17,316 nucleotides of DNA from Actinomycetota bacterium (GTDB lineage: Bacteria; Actinomycetota; AC-67), in the NCBI GenBank assembly GCA_005883175.1, contig VAYV01000087.1, positions 1 to 17,316 of the forward strand, written 5' to 3'. The translations under genes and the position numbers were made by a program. Every line of letters starts with the position of its first letter. The first letter of the stretch is position 1. Shown one piece after another: positions 7,350 to 12,910 of this stretch. The notes under the pieces are model-generated. The model did not search any database. It was not told where the DNA came from and worked only from the letters and a program-made list of their open reading frames with translations.

Positions 7350-7355
7350 GAAGGA

Positions 7356-8777
7356 ATGCGGATCGCGGTTACGGGGGGCACCGGTTTAGTCGGGGGTCAC
7401 CTATCTGTTGCCCTTGCGGCTGCCGGTCACGACGTTGTTGTCGTTTCGAGAGGCATCGACGAGCGACCCTGGGCGCGCGAAGTCTTGTCCACGACGGGCA
7501 TCTCCGTCCGTTCCGCGGACATCGGCGATCTCGGATCCCTTCAGAGGGCTTTTGAAGGCTGCGAAGCGGTTGCGCATTGCGCCGGAATCAATCGTGAGCT
7601 CGGGGCGAGCACCTATGAGTCGGTTCATGTTGTGGGCACTTCCAACGTCGTAAAGGCAGCCGAAGGGGCCGGAGTCGACCGGCTCGCTCTCGTGAGCTTC
7701 TTGCGCGCGCGACCCGATTGCGGCTCGCCGTACCACGAGTCGAAATGGGCCGCCGAAGAGATAGTCCGCGCTTCAGATCTCGAGTGGACGGTGCTCAAGC
7801 CAGGGATGATGTTCGGCCGGGGCGATCACATGCTGGACCACCTGAGCAAGGCTCTCCTGACTTTCCCCATCTATCTCGGCGTCGGCGAACTCAGGGTGCG
7901 GCCGCTGGCCGTAGACGACGCCGTACGGATCCTCGTGGCGTCGTTGGTCCACGGGAGCTTGATGCGGAAGACCGTTCCCGTGATGGGTCCTACGGAGATC
8001 GGATTCGACGACGCGGTTCGTCTCGTCGGCCGAGTCATCCGCAAGAGACGGCCGACGCTGCGAGTTCCCACCGCCGTGCACTATCTCCTCGCGCGCCTTG
8101 CGGAGACATTGATGACTGTCCCATTGGTGGCGACTGCTCAGGTGCGAATACTGGAGGAGGAGCTCGTTGAGCCGACGATGGCTCCCGACAGACTTCCGGG
8201 AGAGCTGGCGCCCGACATTCCGTTCGATGAAGTGAGCATTCGAGCAAGCCTTCCCGCCCGTCTCCAGCGTTTCGGCTTGAAGGATCTCCGCCCGTTTGCC
8301 GGTGTGACCAGACGGGTCACGGTCTGCGGCGAAGGTGAGGAGGTAATCAAGCGCGACTCAAGACAGATATTGGAGTTCGTGCTCGATGTTGAGCGTTATC
8401 GCCAAGCCGATCACAAGATCGGACGTGTCCATTGGATCCGTGGGGATGGCAACACCGGCGAAGTTCGGCACGGCGGTCGATTCATGGGGATCCCCGCTCC
8501 GGCGGTCACGCTTGGATTCGAGCTGACTCCCTTCTCGAGGCTCGATTTCAAAGGGGTCTCGACGCCGTGGCCGCTTCGCGGCTTCGACGGTTTCTTTTCG
8601 TGCGAGGAGACATCGGAGGGGACCAGGGTCACGCACCGAGAGTGTCTCATCTTCGGACCGGTGATGGGGCGCATCCTCAAGCCGTTCATCGCCCCGTGGC
8701 TCTCGCGCGACACACCCGCCGAAGTCAGAAGGATCAAGAGGATCCTCGAGGGCGAAGCAGATCGAAGCAGTCGCTAG
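7356..8777 (+). CDS. SDR-family NAD(P)-binding protein fused to an SRPBCC ligand-binding domain
   Basis: The 473-residue protein has two parts. Residues 1 to about 300 form an atypical/extended short-chain dehydrogenase with dinucleotide loop GGTGLVG (7-13) and an active-site-type YHESK (126-130). Other landmarks are the NDUFA9/YfcH-like CAGINRE and LKPGMMFGRGD. Residues about 320-465 resemble an SRPBCC (START/polyketide-cyclase-like) hydrophobic pocket: VIKRDSRQILEFVLDVERY, then GFELTPFSRLDF and FSCEETSEGTRVTHRE. The substrate is unknown; a lipid-like or aromatic ligand is a guess from the second domain. Codon use differs from the neighbours: about a dozen AGA/AGG arginine codons plus TTA and CTA, which are rare elsewhere here, suggesting later acquisition. 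It is divergent from nadE by 90 bases and ends only 9 bases before glnA2. Confidence 0.88.
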   Translation: MRIAVTGGTGLVGGHLSVALAAAGHDVVVVSRGIDERPWAREVLSTTGISVRSADIGDLGSLQRAFEGCEAVAHCAGINRELGASTYESVHVVGTSNVVKAAEGAGVDRLALVSFLRARPDCGSPYHESKWAAEEIVRASDLEWTVLKPGMMFGRGDHMLDHLSKALLTFPIYLGVGELRVRPLAVDDAVRILVASLVHGSLMRKTVPVMGPTEIGFDDAVRLVGRVIRKRRPTLRVPTAVHYLLARLAETLMTVPLVATAQVRILEEELVEPTMAPDRLPGELAPDIPFDEVSIRASLPARLQRFGLKDLRPFAGVTRRVTVCGEGEEVIKRDSRQILEFVLDVERYRQADHKIGRVHWIRGDGNTGEVRHGGRFMGIPAPAVTLGFELTPFSRLDFKGVSTPWPLRGFDGFFSCEETSEGTRVTHRECLIFGPVMGRILKPFIAPWLSRDTPAEVRRIKRILEGEADRSSR

Positions 8778-8780
8778 ACT
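8775..8780 (+). promoter_or_regulatory. possible -10 element of a leaderless glnA2 transcript
   Basis: TAGACT is followed by six bases (CAGCGC) and ATG 8787, and it overlaps the stop codon of the upstream gene. No Shine-Dalgarno precedes this ATG, so transcription starting at the ATG is the simplest reading. Confidence 0.45.
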
Positions 8781-8786
8781 CAGCGC

Positions 8787-9806
8787 ATGGAAGAACAGCG
8801 GGAAGCCCAGATCGCGTACGTTCTGAGGACGGTTGAAGAGCGCGATATCCGATTCATCCGCCTCTGGTTCACCGACGTTCTCGGGTTCCTGAAGTCGTTC
8901 GCCATCACGCCCGCCGAGCTCCAGACCGCCTTCGAGCACGGCATGGGATTCGATGGAAGCGCGATCGAAGGCTTCGCGCGCGTGCAAGAGTCGGACATGG
9001 TCGCGATCCCGGACCCGGCGACGTTCCAGATCCTGCCCGCGGTGAACGGCGGCGTCCGCGAGTCGCGCATGTTCTGCGACATCGCCGCGCCCGACGGGAC
9101 GCCGTTCCCCGGGGACCCGCGGTTGATCCTTCGGCGCAACCTCGAGCGCGCGCGCGCGATGGGCTTCACCTTCTACGTCCACCCCGAGATGGAGTTGTTC
9201 CTCTTCAAGTCCTCGACCGCGCCGGAGCCCCTCGACACAGGGACGTACTTCGACATGACGCCGCTCGACAACGCACAGGACTTCCGTCGAGCAGCCATCC
9301 AGATGCTCGAGAGCATCGGCATCTCGGTCGAGTATTCGCACCACGAGGTCGCCCCCTCGCAGCACGAGATCGACCTTCGTTTTGCCGACGCTCTCACGAT
9401 GGCGGACAACGTCATGACCTACCGCCTCGTCGTGAAGGAGGTCGCGCAGGAGCGAGGCGCGCACGCGACGTTCATGCCGAAGCCGATCCAAGGCCAGTGG
9501 GGGAGCGGCATGCACACGCACGTCTCCCTCTTCGAGGGAGACCGCAACGCGTTCTTCGATCCCAAGGACCCAGCGCACCTGTCGAAGGTCGGCCGCGGGT
9601 TCGTGGCGGGGCTGCTCCGTCACGCGCGCGAGATCACCCCGGTGCTGAACCAGTGGGTGAACTCGTACAAGCGGCTGGTCCCCGGCTACGAGGCACCGGC
9701 GTACGTGGCGTGGTCGCGGCACCTGCGCAGCGCGTTCGTGCGGGTTCCGATGGCCAAGCCGTCGAAGGCCGCGAGTGCGCGCGTGACGACGACGTCGAGG
9801 CGATGA
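8787..9806 (+). CDS. glnA2: glutamine synthetase type I, GlnA2-like, 5' part of a frame-disrupted gene
   Basis: Glutamine synthetase joins ammonia to glutamate with ATP. The frame closely follows mycobacterial GlnA2: N-terminal domain IRFIRLWFTDVLGFLKSFAI (21-40) and GFDGSAIEGF (54-63). Metal ligands E134/E136 lie in HPEMELFLF. Beyond these are SHHEVAPSQHEIDLRFADA, the FMPKPIQGQWGSGMHTH stretch, and NSYKRLVPGYEAP. After RVPMAKPSKAASARV (ending at 9785) homology stops abruptly, and the frame runs through TTTSRR to a false TGA at 9804. The expected VRSPDSACNPYLTF region, needed for ATP and glutamate binding, is absent, and homology resumes in another frame at 9785. About 36 codons plus one base (109 bases) are missing compared with GlnA2 as I recall it. 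As read, the enzyme cannot be active; a sequence error is equally possible. Confidence 0.85.
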   Translation: MEEQREAQIAYVLRTVEERDIRFIRLWFTDVLGFLKSFAITPAELQTAFEHGMGFDGSAIEGFARVQESDMVAIPDPATFQILPAVNGGVRESRMFCDIAAPDGTPFPGDPRLILRRNLERARAMGFTFYVHPEMELFLFKSSTAPEPLDTGTYFDMTPLDNAQDFRRAAIQMLESIGISVEYSHHEVAPSQHEIDLRFADALTMADNVMTYRLVVKEVAQERGAHATFMPKPIQGQWGSGMHTHVSLFEGDRNAFFDPKDPAHLSKVGRGFVAGLLRHAREITPVLNQWVNSYKRLVPGYEAPAYVAWSRHLRSAFVRVPMAKPSKAASARVTTTSRR

Positions 9807-10015
9807 CGCCCGAAGAGCGGCGCGCGCGCGGCATCGCGTCGCTTCCGGAGGACCTCGCCGACGCGATCAAGGAGATGGAGCGCAGCGAGCTCGTCGCCGA
9901 AGCCCTCGGTGAGCACGTCTTCGACGAGTTCCTTCGCAACAAGCGGCTCGAGTGGGATGGGTATCGCACGTACGTGTCGCCGTTCGAGCTCGACCGGTAT
10001 CTGCCGCTCCTGTGA
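9785..10015 (+). pseudogene. glnA2: 3' remainder of glnA2 in a shifted frame
   Basis: From 9785 the second frame reads DDDVEAMTPEERRARG, then SELVAEALGEHVFDEFLRNKR and finally YVSPFELDRYLPLL before TGA 10013. This is the normal C-terminal 77 residues of a GlnA2-type synthetase, with no sign of decay. The residue aligned with the adenylylated tyrosine of GlnA1 (LYDL) is Glu here, so even an intact copy should not be a GlnE substrate. There is no start codon of its own. It completes the gene begun at 8787. Confidence 0.8.
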
Positions 10016-10044
10016 CGCCGGTCGCGGCGTCCACGCGATTCTTC

Positions 10045-10050
10045 TAGGGT
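10045..10050 (+). promoter_or_regulatory. possible -10 element of a leaderless glnE transcript
   Basis: TAGGGT is followed by six bases (AGGACC) and GTG 10057. This is the same geometry as upstream of glnA2 and the SDR gene. The AGGA is only two bases from the GTG, too close for a usual ribosome site. Confidence 0.4.
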
Positions 10051-10056
10051 AGGACC

Positions 10057-11670
10057 GTGGCAATCGTTCCCCGTGTCGGCGATCTTTCCGTTGCGCTCGC
10101 CCGGCTCGGATACGATTCGCCGGCCGACGCCGCGCGACACCTCGAAGCCGTTGCGCTTGGGGTCGAAGGGACGCTCCGCGTCGCGAAAGCCTGTGCCTCT
10201 GCTCCCGATCCGGACCTCGCCGTCGCGCAGGTGTGCCGTTGGATCGCGATGTCCGGACGCATTCCGAACGAAGCCGGACTCCGCCGCCTCGCCGCGGTGC
10301 TCGGGCTTTCGACGTCGCTCGGCGCGTTCGTCGCGCGCCACCCCGAGACCGCCGACATGCTGACCGACGCGCGTCATCTTACGAAGGGACGGTCGGCGCG
10401 CTCACTGTTCGACGAGGCCCAGCGCGTCGTCGCCGAAACCGACGACCCGAACAGGGCGCTGCGTTTCTGGAAGCGCCGCGAGCTTCTCCGCATCGCGTGC
10501 CGCGACCTCGCCGGCGGCGTGAGCGTCGAGGACGTCGGTCGCGAGCTGGCCTCGCTCGCTGAGGCCGCCGTGCGCGCGGCGCTGTCGTCTTTGATCGCCG
10601 ACCGTCCTGCACCCCAAGGCGCGCGCTTCGCGGTGATCGGGATGGGGAAGCTCGGCGGCGAGGAGCTGAACTACGCCAGCGACATCGACGTGATCTTCGT
10701 CGCCGCCGGCGAGGATAAGCAGACGATCCCGTGGGCCACGCAGATCGGCGAGGGGCTGATCCAGCGACTTGCGGCGACCACGGAAGACGGCCAAGCGTTC
10801 CGCGTCGACACCACACTGCGGCCGGAAGGGAAGGACGGCGCGCTGGTCCGCTCGCTCGGCGCGTACCACGCGTACTACGAGCGCTGGGCGCGGCCGTGGG
10901 AGTTCCAGGCCCTGCTGAAGGCGCGCGCGATCGCCGGCGACGAGTCGCTCGGCGCGGAGTTCATCGATCTCGTTCGCCCGTTCGTGTATCCCGAGCGGCT
11001 TTCACCCGACGCCGTCCGCGAGATCCGAGACCTGAAGGCGCGCGCCGAGCGTGCGATCGCCGCGCGCGGCCTAGTGAACCGGGAAGTGAAGCGCGGGCCG
11101 GGCGGCCTGCGCGACATCGAGTTCGCCGTGCAGCTGCTGCAGCTCGTCCATGGCCGGCGTGACGATGCGCTGCGGACGGCGAACACGCTGGAAGGGTTGC
11201 ACGCGCTTGCGCACCGCGCCTACGTCGGAGACCAAGACGCCGCCGAGCTGACCGAGGCGTATCGCTTCCTGCGCAAGATCGAGCACCGGCTGCAGCTCGC
11301 GCAGGAGCGCCAAACGCACACCGTCCCGGAGGATGACCGCGGCCGCCGGCGCTTGGCGCGCGCGATGGGCTTCACGGAGACCCCCGAGCGGACGTCGCTC
11401 GAGGCGTTCGACGAAGCGTGGCGCGATCAGATGCGCATCGTTCGGCGCATCCACGAGAAGCTCTTCTATCGCCCGCTGCTCGAACGCTTCGCGCAAGCAC
11501 CGGCGCTGGCGCCCGACGCCGCACAAGAGCGGCTGAACGCGCTGGGATTCCGTTCGCCGGGGCGCGCGCTGAAGTTCCTCGGGGACCTGACCGCGGGGCT
11601 CAGCCGGCGCGCGCAGCTCATGCGCGTCCTGCTTCCGGTGATGCTGGACAGCTCCTCTGCCGCGTGCTAG
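10057..11670 (+). CDS. glnE: glutamine synthetase adenylyltransferase/deadenylase GlnE, N-terminal (adenylyl-removing) half, frame-disrupted
   Basis: GlnE adds and removes AMP on a tyrosine of GlnA1 according to nitrogen status. This frame encodes the N-terminal adenylyl-removing half. It has GMGKLGGEELNYASDID at 195-211 with the paired Asp209/Asp211 that bind metal in nucleotidyltransferases, RVDTTLRPEGKDGALVRS, and YYERWARPWEFQALLKAR. After these come REVKRGPGGLRDIEFAVQLL and the linker RALKFLGDLTAGLSRRAQLM. It ends prematurely: after RVLLPVMLD (to 11649) it reads out of frame into TAG 11668. The usual PDPDAGLLAYRRLSEAL-type segment of about 40 residues is absent, and homology resumes in another frame. 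GTG 10057 gives the family N-terminus. As read, the two halves would be separate polypeptides, or nothing at all for the second. Confidence 0.88.
   Translation: MAIVPRVGDLSVALARLGYDSPADAARHLEAVALGVEGTLRVAKACASAPDPDLAVAQVCRWIAMSGRIPNEAGLRRLAAVLGLSTSLGAFVARHPETADMLTDARHLTKGRSARSLFDEAQRVVAETDDPNRALRFWKRRELLRIACRDLAGGVSVEDVGRELASLAEAAVRAALSSLIADRPAPQGARFAVIGMGKLGGEELNYASDIDVIFVAAGEDKQTIPWATQIGEGLIQRLAATTEDGQAFRVDTTLRPEGKDGALVRSLGAYHAYYERWARPWEFQALLKARAIAGDESLGAEFIDLVRPFVYPERLSPDAVREIRDLKARAERAIAARGLVNREVKRGPGGLRDIEFAVQLLQLVHGRRDDALRTANTLEGLHALAHRAYVGDQDAAELTEAYRFLRKIEHRLQLAQERQTHTVPEDDRGRRRLARAMGFTETPERTSLEAFDEAWRDQMRIVRRIHEKLFYRPLLERFAQAPALAPDAAQERLNALGFRSPGRALKFLGDLTAGLSRRAQLMRVLLPVMLDSSSAAC
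10618..10953 (+). repeat. internal direct repeat in glnE, copy A (pairs with 11991-12326)
   Basis: This 336-base block encodes 112 residues of the N-terminal nucleotidyltransferase core. It is matched without gaps by 11991-12326; 98 of the 112 residues are identical by my count. In the first 87 bases only three differ, and the longest exact match is about 31 bases around GATCGGGATGGGGAAGCTCG. Confidence 0.85.
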
Positions 11671-12875
11671 GGACCTCCAAGCTGCTCGGCGAATATCTGC
11701 TGCACGTGCCGGAGTTCGTCGCCGAGCTGGCCGACCCGCACACGCTCGCGAAGCGGTCGCGCGAGCAGTACATCCACGAGGCGGCCGAGTACATCGAGTG
11801 GCGCGGCGACCCCGAAGCACGTGACGTCGCGATCCGCCGCTTGAAGCGCCGGGCCGTCCTTCGCCTCGCGTCTCGCGACCTCGCCGGCGGCGCGAGCGTG
11901 GAGGAGGTCGGTCGCGAGCTCGCGTCCCTTGCGGAAGGCGCCGTCCGCGCGGCCCTCGACTCGCTGTTCGAAGAGAACCCGCCGCCGCGGGGCGCGCGCT
12001 TCACGGTGATCGGGATGGGGAAGCTCGGCGGCGAAGAGCTGAACTACGCGAGCGACATCGACGTGATCTTCGTCGCCGACGGCCGGCACAAGGCGACCAT
12101 CCCGTGGGCGACCGAGATCGCGGAGGGCTTGATTCAACGGCTCGCGGCGACGACGGAAGAAGGCCAAGCGTTCCGCGTGGACACGACGCTGCGCCCGGAG
12201 GGAAAGAACGGCGCGCTCGTGCGCTCGATGGACGCGTACCGCGCGTACTACGAACGGTGGGCGCACCCCTGGGAGTTCCAAGCCTTGCTCAAAGCGCGAC
12301 CGATCGCGGGAGACGAGTCGCTCGGTGACGAGTTCACCGAGCTGATCAGGCCGTACCTGTTCCGCACCGAGCTGCCGCAAGAGTCGCTGCGCGAGATCCG
12401 CGGGATCAAGGCGCGCATCGAGCGCGAGCGCCTGGGGCCGCGTGAAGACCCCAAGACGCAGATCAAGGTCGGGGCCGGCGGGCTGATCGACGTCGAGTTC
12501 ACCATCCAGCTCCTCCAGCTGATGCACGGTCATATCGATCCGCGTCTCCGCAACGCGCACGGCACGATCCCCGCGCTGGCCGCGGCGACCGAGATCGGGC
12601 TGCTCGACCTGGAGAAGGGGCGCTGGATGGTCGACGCGTACCGGTTCTTGAACCGCGTGCGGAACGCGCTGTACCTCATCAAGGGGCGGCCGACGGACGC
12701 GTTGCCGTCCGACGCGCAGGAGCAGGACCTGCTCGCGCGCGCGCTGCAGTATCCGTCGCCGGGCGCGCGCAACGCGTTCATCGAGGAGTACCGCCGTACC
12801 ACGCGGCGCGCGCGACAGGTGTGCGAAGACGTCTTCTACGGCGGCCGGCTCGGCCGGAGTTCTGCGACGCGGTAA
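11649..12875 (+). CDS. glnE: GlnE, C-terminal (adenylyl-transferring) half in a shifted frame
   Basis: Homology resumes at 11649 with QLLCRVLGTSKLLGEYLLHV and runs intact to TAA 12873. The half contains a second nucleotidyltransferase core (GMGKLGGEELNYASDID, RVDTTLRPEGKNGALVRS, YYERWAHPWEFQALLKAR). It then shows features specific to the adenylylating half, IKARIERERLGPREDPKTQIK, GAGGLIDVEFTIQLLQLMHG and ARNALYLIKGRPTDALPS-like (here VRNALYLIKGRPTDALPS). The first in-frame start codon is GTG 11664, with no ribosome site. The frame is open back to 11418, but upstream of 11649 it is antisense-like noise inside the other half. Together with 10057-11670 it makes a GlnE of about 940 residues, lacking roughly 40, against about 980-1000 in actinobacteria. 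Confidence 0.87.
   Translation, partial: QLLCRVLGTSKLLGEYLLHVPEFVAELADPHTLAKRSREQYIHEAAEYIEWRGDPEARDVAIRRLKRRAVLRLASRDLAGGASVEEVGRELASLAEGAVRAALDSLFEENPPPRGARFTVIGMGKLGGEELNYASDIDVIFVADGRHKATIPWATEIAEGLIQRLAATTEEGQAFRVDTTLRPEGKNGALVRSMDAYRAYYERWAHPWEFQALLKARPIAGDESLGDEFTELIRPYLFRTELPQESLREIRGIKARIERERLGPREDPKTQIKVGAGGLIDVEFTIQLLQLMHGHIDPRLRNAHGTIPALAAATEIGLLDLEKGRWMVDAYRFLNRVRNALYLIKGRPTDALPSDAQEQDLLARALQYPSPGARNAFIEEYRRTTRRARQVCEDVFYGGRLGRSSATR
11991..12326 (+). repeat. internal direct repeat in glnE, copy B (pairs with 10618-10953)
   Basis: This is the second copy of the glnE catalytic core block, 1373 bases downstream of copy A. Most differences are at third codon positions and concentrate in the later two thirds; the first 87 bases are nearly identical. 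Confidence 0.85.
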
Positions 12876-12910
12876 CGGGTATCGATCTGAGAGAGCATCG
12901 GAGGCGTGAG

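Noticed and set aside
5751..7355. Long plus-strand frame running from 5751 into the SDR gene
   Set aside because: The part before 7356 is the antisense of nadE; the SDR fold begins exactly at ATG 7356.
11418..11648. N-terminal extension of the second glnE frame
   Set aside because: It overlaps the homologous coding sequence of the first half in another frame and has an Arg/Ala-rich noise composition.
9783..11670. Programmed ribosomal frameshifting to join the two frames of glnA2 and of glnE
   Set aside because: No shifting would restore the conserved segments, because those codons are absent from the DNA; no slippery run with a hairpin is seen at either junction.
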